From: an uncultured Eubacteriales bacterium
GTDB taxonomy: Bacteria > Bacillota > Clostridia > Oscillospirales > CAG-272
DNA length: 64,000 nucleotides
Reading direction: 5' to 3'
Assembly (NCBI GenBank): GCA_934446365.1
Contig: CAKSDZ010000007.1
Location: 16,412-80,411 of the forward strand
Positions within the stretch are counted from its first letter, which is position 1. Every line of letters starts with the position of its first letter. This document shows, in pieces, positions 19,001-27,225 of the stretch. The translations under genes were made by a program, and so were the position numbers. Under the pieces are notes generated by a model. The model ran no database searches, had not been told where the DNA came from, and saw only the letters and a list, made by a program, of their open reading frames with translations.

Positions 19001-19861
19001 ATGGATATGCAATCCGCGCCGCTTCCCATCAAATCCCGCGGCGGAAAGGCATGGTTCGATAACATGAAGGAAACAAAATCACGTCCCATATCACCGGTAA
19101 CGGAAAAAAGCCTGAAAAAACGCAATTTTTTCATTGTATTCGGGTTTACTTCCGTTACCCTTTTGTGCGTCATTTTCTTTTTATTCGGCTGTCGAATCAA
19201 AACGATATCGGTCGAAAACACCGCCATAGCGGAGGAAGAAGCCATCCTTGAAGCCATCGGCATCAAAACAGGACGGCACATATATGCAATCAGCAAGGAA
19301 AAAATCTCCGCAGCCGCGGCAGGGACAAGCCCATATATCAAAGCCGTGACCGTAAAGCGCCGGCTTCCCTCGAAGCTCAGAATCGTGGTCGAGGAATATG
19401 AGCCGCTTTACTATACGGAGCACGACGGCGCCTACCTAATTCTTTCCGACACGCTGCGGGTGCTGGAAAACACACCGGACAAAGCGGCTGCCGCAGAAAA
19501 AGCGGGAACGCTGGTTATCCTGCCCGAAATCAAAACGGCGGAGGTCGGAAAAACGCTCGTTTTCACCGATCAAGACGACGGAAACGCGGCGGCAGTTATC
19601 CTTTCGGTATTTCACGACGCCGCCTTTCCGGATAAACCGGCATGGATTGACGTATCGGAAAAGTTTGACATCACCGCAAATCTCATGAACAAATACACCC
19701 TGTTTTATGGAGACAGCGAAAAGCTGTCCACGAAAATCGAGACCAGCCTGCGAGCCATCCGATATCTGACGGAAAACATGTACGGCGTCACCGGCAATCT
19801 ATATGCAACCGGGAACACCGGCGCATCCTTTGAGATTACCGGTGTTGCGGAATCGGAATAG
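19001..19861 (+). CDS. divIB: Cell division protein DivIB/FtsQ
   Basis: A 286-residue bitopic protein: a basic cytosolic N-terminus of ~45 residues, one membrane segment (~46-66), then a POTRA domain starting at the CRIKTISVEN region and a beta-domain. The arrangement and the place between murG and ftsZ identify FtsQ/DivIB, the scaffold of the FtsL-DivIC complex. The extracytoplasmic part is poorly conserved, as usual. The likely start has only a weak ribosome site; the Met at residue 24 is a possible alternative. ftsA, often next, is absent. Confidence 0.88.
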   Translation: MDMQSAPLPIKSRGGKAWFDNMKETKSRPISPVTEKSLKKRNFFIVFGFTSVTLLCVIFFLFGCRIKTISVENTAIAEEEAILEAIGIKTGRHIYAISKEKISAAAAGTSPYIKAVTVKRRLPSKLRIVVEEYEPLYYTEHDGAYLILSDTLRVLENTPDKAAAAEKAGTLVILPEIKTAEVGKTLVFTDQDDGNAAAVILSVFHDAAFPDKPAWIDVSEKFDITANLMNKYTLFYGDSEKLSTKIETSLRAIRYLTENMYGVTGNLYATGNTGASFEITGVAESE

Positions 19862-19961
19862 ATTTTTGCGAAATCACGCCATAATTTGCATAACGGGGAA
19901 TATTTTAGTCGATTTTTAATAAATTTTTTTGCGTTTTTCCGAATAATTTTCAAAAAACATC

Positions 19962-19990
19962 TTGCAAATAAATAAAAAACATATTACAAT
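19962..19990 (+). promoter_or_regulatory. Promoter of ftsZ
   Basis: TTGCAA (19962-19967), 17 bases, TACAAT (19985-19990) in an AT-rich 178-base gap after divIB. ftsZ can therefore be transcribed apart from the upstream cluster. AGGAGG at 20023-20028 then sets the start at 20040. Confidence 0.75.
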
Positions 19991-20039
19991 AATATTGTGT
20001 ACTATTATCGAGATCAATAGCCAGGAGGAATATAAAAAA

Positions 20040-21197
20040 ATGGGATTTGAATTCAATTCTAATTACGACAGTGGCGTTAAGATAAAAGTAATCGGCGTCG
20101 GCGGCGGCGGCGGAAACGCAGTCAACCGCATGATCGAATCCAATATTCAGGGCGTCGACTTCGTCACGGTGAACTGTGACAAGCAGGTTCTTCTCACTTC
20201 GAGCGCTCCGACAAAAATCGCCATCGGTGAAAAAATCACCAAGGGACACGGTGCAGGCTCCAATCCGGAGGTCGGCAAGCAGGCCGCAGAGGAAAACATC
20301 GAGGATATCTCCAATATCATCCGCGGCTCCGATATGGTGTTCATCACAACCGGTATGGGCGGCGGGACCGGAACAGGCGCCGCTCCGATCGTTGCCAAGG
20401 TCGCAAAGGACATGGGCATTCTCACCATCGGCATTGTGACGAAGCCTTTCTCTTTCGAGGGCAGAAAGCGCATGGTTCAGGCTGAAAACGGAATCGTATG
20501 TCTGCGTGAATTCGTCGATTCTCTCGTCGTAATCCCGAACGAAAGACTCAAACAGATCTCCGAAAACAGAATCACGCTTGCCAATGCGTTTGAATATGCG
20601 GACGACGTGCTCCGTCACGGCGTTCAGAGTATTTCCGATCTTATCAACGTCCCCGGCATCGTCAACCTCGACTTTGCCGATGTTTCTTCCGTCATGCGTG
20701 ATGCCGGCTACGCTCACATGGGTGTCGGAACCGGAACAGGCCGCGACAAAGCGGAAGTTGCCGCAAAGATGGCCGTCACAAGCCCGTTGCTTGAAACCTC
20801 GATATCCGGTGCAACCGGTATCTTAATCAATATCACCGCTTCTCCCGACATCAGCCTTGACGAGGTAGAGACCGCGTCTGCGATGATTACCAATGAAGCG
20901 CATCCGGAAGCAACGGTCATTTGGGGCGCTGCTTTTGACAATTCCTTGGAAGACACCATCAAGGTGACCGTTATCGCAACCGGTTTGAAATCCGACGACA
21001 ATGCAGTCGGCGGCGCAAAGCCCACGGCAAACACGGCATCCCGTTCCGCATCGGCGTCCTCTTTCTCCGCTCAAACCGCAAAGCCGAAAGCGGAAGAAAC
21101 GCCCAAAGCGGCAATTTCCTCCGATGAAAAGGAGTCTCTTATTTCGGACAGCGACTTCGACGACATCATGAACATTCTCAGAAAAAACAGAAGCTAA
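20040..21197 (+). CDS. ftsZ: Cell division GTPase FtsZ
   Basis: The tubulin homologue that forms the Z ring. The tubulin signature GGGTGTG is at residues 107-113, and the N-terminal GVGGGGGNAVNRM motif binds nucleotide. After the globular part (~residue 315) comes a Ser/Ala/Lys linker and a C-terminal peptide, DFDDIMNILRKN, which is the docking site for SepF and other partners (sepF is at 42556; ftsA is absent here). The length is 385 residues. The chosen ATG is the one preceded by AGGAGG; an earlier in-frame ATG near 19962 overlaps the promoter. Confidence 0.97.
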   Translation: MGFEFNSNYDSGVKIKVIGVGGGGGNAVNRMIESNIQGVDFVTVNCDKQVLLTSSAPTKIAIGEKITKGHGAGSNPEVGKQAAEENIEDISNIIRGSDMVFITTGMGGGTGTGAAPIVAKVAKDMGILTIGIVTKPFSFEGRKRMVQAENGIVCLREFVDSLVVIPNERLKQISENRITLANAFEYADDVLRHGVQSISDLINVPGIVNLDFADVSSVMRDAGYAHMGVGTGTGRDKAEVAAKMAVTSPLLETSISGATGILINITASPDISLDEVETASAMITNEAHPEATVIWGAAFDNSLEDTIKVTVIATGLKSDDNAVGGAKPTANTASRSASASSFSAQTAKPKAEETPKAAISSDEKESLISDSDFDDIMNILRKNRS

Positions 21198-21206
21198 TCT
21201 TTACAT

Positions 21207-21240
21207 AAAGGCACCTCCAATAGTTTGGAGGTGCCTTTTT
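21207..21240 (+). terminator. Terminator of ftsZ
   Basis: AAAGGCACCTCCAA (21207-21220) pairs perfectly with TTGGAGGTGCCTTT across a 4-base loop and runs into TTTTT. It ends the division cluster. Confidence 0.92.
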
Positions 21241-21262
21241 ATCGCTTTAAAATCGCAGCAGT

Positions 21263-21297
21263 AAAAAACGACCGGAAACAATCCGGTCGTTTTTTCT
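21263..21297 (-). terminator. Terminator facing the minus-strand gene at 21306
   Basis: ACGACCGGA (21268-21276) pairs with TCCGGTCGT (21282-21290), flanked by A6 on one side and T6 on the other, so it can work in both directions. Placed between ftsZ and a convergent gene, it mainly serves the latter. Confidence 0.85.
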
Positions 21298-21305
21298 TCT
21301 AAAAT

Positions 21306-21629
21306 TTAAGCGTTTTCGCCTTCGGATGCTTCCTCGTCACGGGAGAAAAGCTCGCCGTCGAGGTCAAGATCGTCCTCATCGCAGCAGTCACAGCCCTCGC
21401 CGTCGCAATCGCAGTCTTCATCGCAGTCGAGACAGCCGAACTCAAGCTCCTCATCCTTTTTGCAATCGTAAATCAGATAGCCGCCGGCGGCGCCGCTGAC
21501 AGCGGCCAGAGCGAGAAATGCGCCTGCAATGCTCTTCTTCTTGCCGAGAAGAATGAAGAACATCACAATCGAAGTAACCGCCTGAACGAGAAGCGATACG
21601 CCTACATAAAGTTTTGTTTTCTTGAACAT
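21306..21629 (-). CDS. Small membrane protein with Cys-rich acidic tail, unknown function
   Basis: A 107-residue protein: a short basic N-terminus, two hydrophobic segments (about 7-28 and 33-53), then a tail made almost only of Asp, Glu, Cys and Gly. The tail has nine cysteines, in CLDCDEDCDCDGEGCDCC. The protein is not a family I can name; the tail could bind metal. The ATG at 21629 has GGGG 8 bases upstream, better than an ATG six codons earlier. It lies between ftsZ and prfB with its own terminator. Confidence 0.7.
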   Translation of the reverse strand: MFKKTKLYVGVSLLVQAVTSIVMFFILLGKKKSIAGAFLALAAVSGAAGGYLIYDCKKDEELEFGCLDCDEDCDCDGEGCDCCDEDDLDLDGELFSRDEEASEGENA

Positions 21630-21674
21630 GGTAAAATCCCCTTTCATGATTTATTTTTTGATTTTGCTTTTATT

Positions 21675-22778
21675 TTATGCTTTGCTTTTCAGAAAAGCAT
21701 TGATAAACCCATCGATTTCCCCGTCCATCACGGCGGAGATATTGCCGTCCTCGTAACCGGTTCGGCTGTCCTTGGCCAGTGTATACGGCATAAACACATA
21801 AGAGCGGATTTGAGAGCCCCATTCGATATTGGATTTCTCTCCGCGGATATCTTCGATTCTGTCGAGATTTTCGCGCGCCTTAATCTCCGCGAGCTTGCTT
21901 TTCAGCATGCGCATCGCAGTCTCCTTGTTTTGAAGCTGGCTGCGCTCTGTCTGACAGCCGACCACGATTCCCGTCGGCTTATGCACGATCCGAATAGCCG
22001 AATCCGTTTTATTGATATGCTGGCCGCCCGCGCCGCTGGAACGGTGAGCGGTAATTTCAAGATCCTCGTCACGGATTTCGATGTCCACGCTGTCGTCAAG
22101 CTCCGGCGTCACCTCCACCGAGGCAAACGACGTATGCCGACGTCCGGATGCATCGAACGGCGAAATGCGTACAAGCCGATGCACGCCGTGCTCGCTTTTG
22201 AGATATCCGTAGGCATTCGTGCCCTCCACAAGCATAGTGGCGCTTTTGAGTCCCGCCTCGTCGCCGTCGAGCCAGTCGAGGAGCTTGACGGCAAAGCCGT
22301 GCTTTTCCGCCCAGCGCGTATACATGCGGTAAAGCATGGACGCCCAGTCCTGTGCTTCCGTGCCGCCGGCGCCCGGATGCAGCGAAACGATTGCGTTGCA
22401 TGCGTCGTATTCGCCGGACAGCAGCGTTTCCAGCCTCATGCGCTCTTCTCCGGCGCGGATTTTTTCCACTTCGGCAATGACCTCATCGGTCACGCTTTCA
22501 TCGTTTTCCTCAATACCCATGTCGGCAAGCGTCATGGCGTCTTCAAGCGATCTTTTCAGCTCTGCGTATTCCTCAATCGTGCTTTTGATGCGTTTGAGCT
22601 CCCGCAGAATCTTCCCGGAATTCTCCGTGTCATCCCAAAAATTCGGCACAAGCGTCTTTTGTTCAAGCTCCTCCGCTTCGTCGCGGAGTCTGTCGATTTT
22701 CAGCGCCGAGCCGAGATCTTCAAGATCACCCTTCATTCCTTGAAGCGTTCTTTTCGCTTCTTCCAGTTGAATAATCAA
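21675..22778 (-). CDS. prfB: Peptide chain release factor 2
   Basis: Reads UGA and UAA stop codons and triggers peptide release. The catalytic GGQ is at residues 251-253, in SSGAGGQHIN; the stop-codon reading region lies before it. The length of 367 residues is full. The start is TTG at 22778, with GGAGG 7 bases upstream and an in-frame stop just above, so no ATG is available. Many prfB genes carry a programmed +1 frameshift near codon 25 (CTTTGA); this one is a continuous frame through that region. Confidence 0.95.
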   Translation of the reverse strand: MIIQLEEAKRTLQGMKGDLEDLGSALKIDRLRDEAEELEQKTLVPNFWDDTENSGKILRELKRIKSTIEEYAELKRSLEDAMTLADMGIEENDESVTDEVIAEVEKIRAGEERMRLETLLSGEYDACNAIVSLHPGAGGTEAQDWASMLYRMYTRWAEKHGFAVKLLDWLDGDEAGLKSATMLVEGTNAYGYLKSEHGVHRLVRISPFDASGRRHTSFASVEVTPELDDSVDIEIRDEDLEITAHRSSGAGGQHINKTDSAIRIVHKPTGIVVGCQTERSQLQNKETAMRMLKSKLAEIKARENLDRIEDIRGEKSNIEWGSQIRSYVFMPYTLAKDSRTGYEDGNISAVMDGEIDGFINAFLKSKA

Positions 22779-22887
22779 TTTATGTCCTCCGATTTATAAC
22801 TTGATTCCCAGTATGTTTTCACGCGCTGCCGTCACATCGGAACTCCCTCCACTTTTCATTTTACTGATATCATCACATAAAAGATAA

Positions 22888-22908
22888 GACAAAATGAAAC
22901 ATTTTGTC
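22888..22908. promoter_or_regulatory. Perfect inverted repeat in the prfB upstream region
   Basis: GACAAAATG and CATTTTGTC, 9 bases each, are separated by AAA. They lie 110 bases upstream of prfB in a 240-base non-coding gap. There is no T-run, so it is not a terminator; an operator or RNA hairpin are both possible. The rest of the gap (22779-23018) holds an A/T-rich segment with a TATAAT-like element near 22965 and no gene. Confidence 0.5.
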
Positions 22909-23018
22909 ACGGCCCGCGGCATTCTCGTCGAAACAAAAAAGCTCTGCAAGCCTGCTTATTTTTATTATAACAAAATATATGGCTTTTGTAAACTGTTATT
23001 TATGAGCGAATTGTAAAA

Positions 23019-23408
23019 TCATTTCCCGTCCCCGTGCTTACCGCACGGATGATCAAACATACCGGAAAGCTCGATCACAAGTCTGCCGTCTTTCTCTTTG
23101 AAGCCGACGGCCTTCGCCGCTTCGGTCTTCTCACCCTCAAAATAAGCCTTATGCACACCGCAGAGATCGATAAAATTGAGCGTGGCTCGTCCCATAATAA
23201 TGAGCGCTTCCATATCGTCGGTACCCACGGTGTTGCATAAATCATACAGATGCCCCGCATCCTCGATAATCCGAAACTGACAAATTCCGACCGGCGCACC
23301 GCCGTCATGCGCGGAATAAGCAAGCGCCGAGGCGTTATACGCCGTTCCGCACAACTCGCACAGCGCCTTTTGAGCGGTCTTGTCCGCAATCGGTTTAATT
23401 TCCAGCAT
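23019..23408 (-). CDS. GNAT-fold acetyltransferase-like protein
   Basis: A 129-residue protein whose order of elements fits a GNAT domain: an N-terminal helix, a strand reading VGICQFRIIEDAGHLYDL, a helix from DDMEALIIMGRATLNFI, then VHKAYFEG and a final GFKEKDGRLVIEL strand pair. The acetyl-CoA pyrophosphate loop is not in canonical form, so activity is uncertain. The ATG at 23408 follows AAAGGAG; an upstream ATG adds Arg-rich residues unlike the fold. It is 43 bases from the rluB stop and likely on the same transcript. Confidence 0.6.
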   Translation of the reverse strand: MLEIKPIADKTAQKALCELCGTAYNASALAYSAHDGGAPVGICQFRIIEDAGHLYDLCNTVGTDDMEALIIMGRATLNFIDLCGVHKAYFEGEKTEAAKAVGFKEKDGRLVIELSGMFDHPCGKHGDGK

Positions 23409-23451
23409 ATAGGCTCCTTTTCGCCGCCGCAGGACGGCTCTATCCAAACTT

Positions 23452-24162
23452 TTATCTTTTCAGCGAATCCACCTGTGCCCGCGTCAGATACCGCCATTCT
23501 CCCGGCGCGAGATTGCCAAGCCGCAGCTCTCCGATGGCAACGCGCTTCAATGTCATGATTTTGAGCTCCAAGGCCTCGCACATCTTCCGGATCTGACGGT
23601 TGCGCCCCTCAAACAGCCGTATCGCAAGCACGGTATAATCCTGCTTGCGCGTCACAACGGAAATTTCCGCCGGCTTTGTCAGATAGCCGTCGATCTCCAT
23701 CGGACGGCCGAGCGCCGCAATTTTTTCCGGCGATACTGCGCCGCGTATTCTGACATGATAAATTTTCGGCTTATGATATTTCGGATGCGTGAGGCGGTTT
23801 GCAAGTGCCCCGTCATTGGTGAAAAGCAGAAGTCCCTCGGATTCGAGGTCAAGCCTGCCGACAGGAAAAACGCGCATTCCGACATCCTCCACAAGCTCCG
23901 CCACCGTGGGACGCCCCATCTCATCGCTCATCGTCGTCACATACCCGCGCGGCTTATTGAGCATGAGATACACATGCCTCACGGAGGACGCGACAACCTG
24001 TCCATTATATTCCACAGTATCCGCCGCCGGATCGATTTTCATACCCAGCATGGCCGGCGTGCCGTTGACACGGACTTTTCCTCTCTTGATTTCCTCCTCC
24101 GCCGCGCGTCTCGATAAGATGCCCTGCTCGGAAAGATATTTTTGAAGACGCACTTCTCCCAT
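23452..24162 (-). CDS. rRNA pseudouridine synthase, RluB/RsuA family
   Basis: Converts a specific rRNA uridine to pseudouridine. The 236-residue protein has an N-terminal S4 RNA-binding domain (~1-60) and a catalytic domain with the nucleophile D105 in GRLDLESEGLLLFTNDG. RsuA, RluB, RluE and RluF share this motif. In Clostridia the enzyme next to dacF/scpB is usually RluB-like (position near 2605 of 23S rRNA), but the target cannot be proved from sequence. Confidence 0.9.
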   Translation of the reverse strand: MGEVRLQKYLSEQGILSRRAAEEEIKRGKVRVNGTPAMLGMKIDPAADTVEYNGQVVASSVRHVYLMLNKPRGYVTTMSDEMGRPTVAELVEDVGMRVFPVGRLDLESEGLLLFTNDGALANRLTHPKYHKPKIYHVRIRGAVSPEKIAALGRPMEIDGYLTKPAEISVVTRKQDYTVLAIRLFEGRNRQIRKMCEALELKIMTLKRVAIGELRLGNLAPGEWRYLTRAQVDSLKR

Positions 24163-24187
24163 TTGAAAGCTCCTTACTTTTTCTCCG

Positions 24188-25312
24188 TCAATTCAGAAAC
24201 GGGAATAGCTTCTGCCAAAACGTTTTTTCTTTTTTCTGAACCGTCACGCCGCTTTCCGCATACAGCTTCACGGACGCAATCTCCGTGCCGCTTTCAAAAA
24301 AGCGCACCGTTCCGATTTCGTCACCCTTTTCCACACCGGCGTAAAGAAAGCGCGGCAGCTCCACCGTCATGGTGATTTTCCCGTGCGTTTTGGCAAGCAC
24401 GGCGTAGCAGGCTTCCATATTGGAGACGCGAACCGTATCCGTTTCCCCTCCGCAGACATGAACATCATAGGATAGCGCATGGGCTACGGCAAGCTCTTCC
24501 CTTTCATAGAGGGAAAAGCCATAGTCGAGCAGCGCGCGATGATCCCGCCAATCGTCGCCGTCGTTGAGCGTGACGCAGATCAGCCGCACACCGTCTCTTT
24601 CCGCGGCGGAAACCAGCGTTCTGCCGCACTTTTTGGTGAAGCCGGTCTTTACGCCGATGATATCGTCATATTGACGCAGCAGTCTGTTGTGATTGACAAG
24701 CAGTCTCGACGCGCTGGAATTGTGCAGCGGAATCAGCTTTTTCTCGGTCGAAACGATCTCGGCGAACGTCTCATTTTCCAGTGCGTAAGCGGCTATCTTG
24801 GCAAGCTCATATGCAGTCGTATAATGATTCTCGTCGTCAAGTCCGTGCGGATTCATAAAATGCGTATCCGTAAGGCCAAGCTCCGCCGCCTTTTCGTTCA
24901 TCATAGCGGCAAAGGACTCGATACCGCCGGCCACATCGTAGGCAATCGCCGCGGCCGCATCATTCGCGCTTTGCAGCATCAGCGCATACAGAAGCGTTTC
25001 CATCGCGATTTCCTCGCCGGCATACAGATAGACCGAAGAGCCTTCCACGCCGGAGGCTGCCGGCGCTACCGTAACAAGCTTATCGAGACTCGCGTTTTCC
25101 AGCGCCACGATCGCCGTCATGATCTTTGTCGTGCTTGCCATGCCGCGGCGCTGATTCTCATTTTTTCCATAAATGATTTTGCCGCTTCCCGCCTCAATGA
25201 GCACCGCCGAGGACGCCGAGACGGACGGCGCCACGCTTTCCGCGTGAAGCATATTCGGCACAAGCAGCAAAGCCACAAACAGAAAACACAAAAAACGTAC
25301 TGTCTTTTTCAT
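24188..25312 (-). CDS. dacF: D-alanyl-D-alanine carboxypeptidase, DacF type
   Basis: A secreted class C PBP that trims the terminal D-Ala of peptidoglycan stems. The signal peptide (MKKTVRFL... to MLHA-ES) is followed by the peptidase S11 motifs S60-TT-K63, S115-A-N117 and K222-T-G224, and a C-terminal beta domain that ends in an amphipathic basic tail for membrane binding. It is 374 residues. The ATG at 25312 follows GGGAG. In Clostridia dacF sits with gerW and scpAB as here and serves the spore cortex. Confidence 0.92.
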   Translation of the reverse strand: MKKTVRFLCFLFVALLLVPNMLHAESVAPSVSASSAVLIEAGSGKIIYGKNENQRRGMASTTKIMTAIVALENASLDKLVTVAPAASGVEGSSVYLYAGEEIAMETLLYALMLQSANDAAAAIAYDVAGGIESFAAMMNEKAAELGLTDTHFMNPHGLDDENHYTTAYELAKIAAYALENETFAEIVSTEKKLIPLHNSSASRLLVNHNRLLRQYDDIIGVKTGFTKKCGRTLVSAAERDGVRLICVTLNDGDDWRDHRALLDYGFSLYEREELAVAHALSYDVHVCGGETDTVRVSNMEACYAVLAKTHGKITMTVELPRFLYAGVEKGDEIGTVRFFESGTEIASVKLYAESGVTVQKKEKTFWQKLFPFLN

Positions 25313-25336
25313 GAAGGATTCTCCCATATTTTCAGC

Positions 25337-25410
25337 GAGGACACCGTCCTCTGTCATTTAACAAGCGACAAAGGCAAATGCCTTTCCCAGTCGGAGAATA
25401 TGTTCTCCGA
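25337..25410 (-). promoter_or_regulatory. Three consecutive small hairpins upstream of dacF
   Basis: Perfect stems follow one another: GAGGAC/GTCCTC (25337-25351), AAAGGC/GCCTTT (25370-25385) and TCGGAGAA/TTCTCCGA (25391-25410). None has a T-run. They lie in the 207-base gap between gerW and dacF and would be in the dacF leader if transcription begins in the gap or reads through. Their role is unknown. Confidence 0.45.
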
Positions 25411-25519
25411 TCAAAATTCCGAAATCGGAGACACGGGACAGATGTCGCGGTTATAATTCATAAATATGGAAAAATCCGTATTTCTATGCGCCAAAAGGCA
25501 CTGTAAAAAATTTCCGGCC

Positions 25520-26026
25520 TTATTTTTCCTCTTCGGGAACAGGCTCATCGGGAGTAACGTCAGAATCCGAAGTCTCCTCGGCTTCCGATTCCGTCTCTTC
25601 CTTTTTCTTCTTTTTCGAGCCAAACGCCGCCTTGATTTTCGAGATGATATCCGGCGCCTTGTCCACGATATTTTCGATCGATGCGCCGAGGTCGGAGGTG
25701 TTTGTCGGATTGTGAATACTCAAAAGCTCCACCTTTCCGTCGGCAGAAACAATCAGAAAGCCGACAGGGGAAACCGATACGCCCGTACCGCCGCCTCCTC
25801 CGAAATTGTTTTTGCCCACCGCCGCCGAGTTTTTTCCCGCATAGTCGTTTCCGCCGCCCGCAAAGCCGACGGAAACCTTGGAAATCGGAATGATCGTCGT
25901 CCCCGCCGACGTCATGATCGCCTCCCCGATGATGGTATTGGCATCCACAAGCTCACGAATGCTGTCAAGCGACGATTCGATAAGCTCGCTGATTCTGTTT
26001 TTCTGTGTGTTTTTCTGATTATCCAT
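25520..26026 (-). CDS. gerW: GerW/YtfJ family sporulation protein
   Basis: A 168-residue protein of the YtfJ (GerW) family. It shows the conserved opening with NTIIGEAI and TIIPISKVSVGFAGGG, the glycine-rich patch GGGGGTGVSVSPVGFLIV, and a charged Lys/Glu/Asp tail. In Bacillus GerW is made in the forespore and is needed for germination with some germinants. No signal peptide is present. It lies between the DUF2953 gene and dacF, the standard clostridial order. Confidence 0.92.
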   Translation of the reverse strand: MDNQKNTQKNRISELIESSLDSIRELVDANTIIGEAIMTSAGTTIIPISKVSVGFAGGGNDYAGKNSAAVGKNNFGGGGGTGVSVSPVGFLIVSADGKVELLSIHNPTNTSDLGASIENIVDKAPDIISKIKAAFGSKKKKKEETESEAEETSDSDVTPDEPVPEEEK

Positions 26027-26053
26027 GATCGTGCCACCCTTTCCTTCCGTTTA

Positions 26054-26674
26054 TTACGATTTGACAGCCGTTTGGCCTTTATTCTTCACAAATGCGATTC
26101 CCGCCGCAAGCAATGTCGCGAGAACGCCCCACAGATTGATGGAAAAATCGATTTTAATCCGCACCTTTGTTTTTTCACCCAAAAAATCCGCAGATACGTC
26201 CACCGGCGCCGATTTTTTCACTTTAAAACGGATTCCGCTTTGGAGAAGCTCAAAGAGATTACTGGACAGCCCCGCAACAGCCCCGTAAAGCACCGCCGTT
26301 TTGGCAGCATCACCGGTCGCAACGGCGATTTCATACGCATGCAGCCGAATCCGCAAATGCCGTCTGAGTTTTTTCATAATCGCTGCCGCAATCCGCAAAA
26401 TCAATCGGAGCATATGCAGGATATTTCGCTTTTTCTTGGGAGCCGCTTCCTTTTTCTCTTTTTTCTTCTTCTTTTTTACCGCTTGCTTTTCGCGTTTTCG
26501 CTTTTCTTTTTTCGGACGCTTCCGCTTTTTTGCCGGAAAAACGGATATTTTCACGAACAGCACACGAATCCAAACGCGAAGCTCGCCGTCCGCCGAAATC
26601 ACCGCGTGAAAAGGAACCGTGAGCAGAAATACAAAAAACAGGAGAACCGCGCCGGCAATGAGAAATCCCGTCAT
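26054..26674 (-). CDS. DUF2953 family membrane protein
   Basis: A 206-residue protein with one N-terminal membrane segment (~4-24), a Lys-rich stretch (~55-90, repeated KKK and KEK) and a C-terminal half with short strands ending in a second hydrophobic segment. This matches DUF2953 proteins, which in Clostridia are encoded between scpB and gerW, as here, and are thought to be sporulation-related without proven function. Its ATG overlaps the scpB stop by 4 bases. Confidence 0.8.
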   Translation of the reverse strand: MTGFLIAGAVLLFFVFLLTVPFHAVISADGELRVWIRVLFVKISVFPAKKRKRPKKEKRKREKQAVKKKKKKEKKEAAPKKKRNILHMLRLILRIAAAIMKKLRRHLRIRLHAYEIAVATGDAAKTAVLYGAVAGLSSNLFELLQSGIRFKVKKSAPVDVSADFLGEKTKVRIKIDFSINLWGVLATLLAAGIAFVKNKGQTAVKS

Positions 26675-27225
26675 GAGGCGTCCCCGCCGACAAGCGGCAG
26701 CGGCGGCAGCTCGGATAAATCCGAAAGCCCGAAAACCCGCAGAAACGCCTCCGTCGTCCCGTAGAGGCGCGGCCTGCCCGGGACGTCCATTCTTCCCTTT
26801 TCCTCGATCAGCTCACGCTCGGTCAAAACGCCGACCGAATAGGAGCTGTCCACGCCGCGTACCTGATCGATATAGGAGCGCGTCACCGGCTGATTGTATG
26901 CGACAATCGCCAGCGTTTCAAGCGACGCCTTGGAAAGATTCCCGCCGTCGCGGATTCCGAGCGCCTCCTTGATATAATCCGCGAAAACCTCTTTTGTCAC
27001 AAGCTGACAGGCGTTTCCGAGCGTCAGAAGCTGAATGCCGCGCGGAAGCCCGCAGGTCTCATATTCCGAGGCATATTCCGAGACAAGCGTCCGGATTTCC
27101 TCCTCCGGGATGCCGATTACCTCGGAAAGCTTGGCAAAGGTCACGGGATGCCCCGCCGCGAACAGCACCGCTTCGAGAATCCGTTTTGTCTCCTCCGGCG
27201 TTATGATTTTCTCCTCATCCGGCAT
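26671..27225 (-). CDS. scpB: Segregation and condensation protein B
   Basis: A 184-residue ScpB: two winged-helix domains, with the family motifs EAVLFAAGHPV near the start and LETLAIVAYNQPVTRSYIDQVRGVDS in the middle. ScpB and ScpA form the non-SMC part of the bacterial condensin that organises the chromosome. The gene overlaps scpA by 11 bases. Confidence 0.94.
   Translation of the reverse strand: MPDEEKIITPEETKRILEAVLFAAGHPVTFAKLSEVIGIPEEEIRTLVSEYASEYETCGLPRGIQLLTLGNACQLVTKEVFADYIKEALGIRDGGNLSKASLETLAIVAYNQPVTRSYIDQVRGVDSSYSVGVLTERELIEEKGRMDVPGRPRLYGTTEAFLRVFGLSDLSELPPLPLVGGDAS

Noticed and set aside
22700..22778. Programmed frameshift in prfB
   Set aside because: The frame is continuous through the region where CTTTGA would stand.
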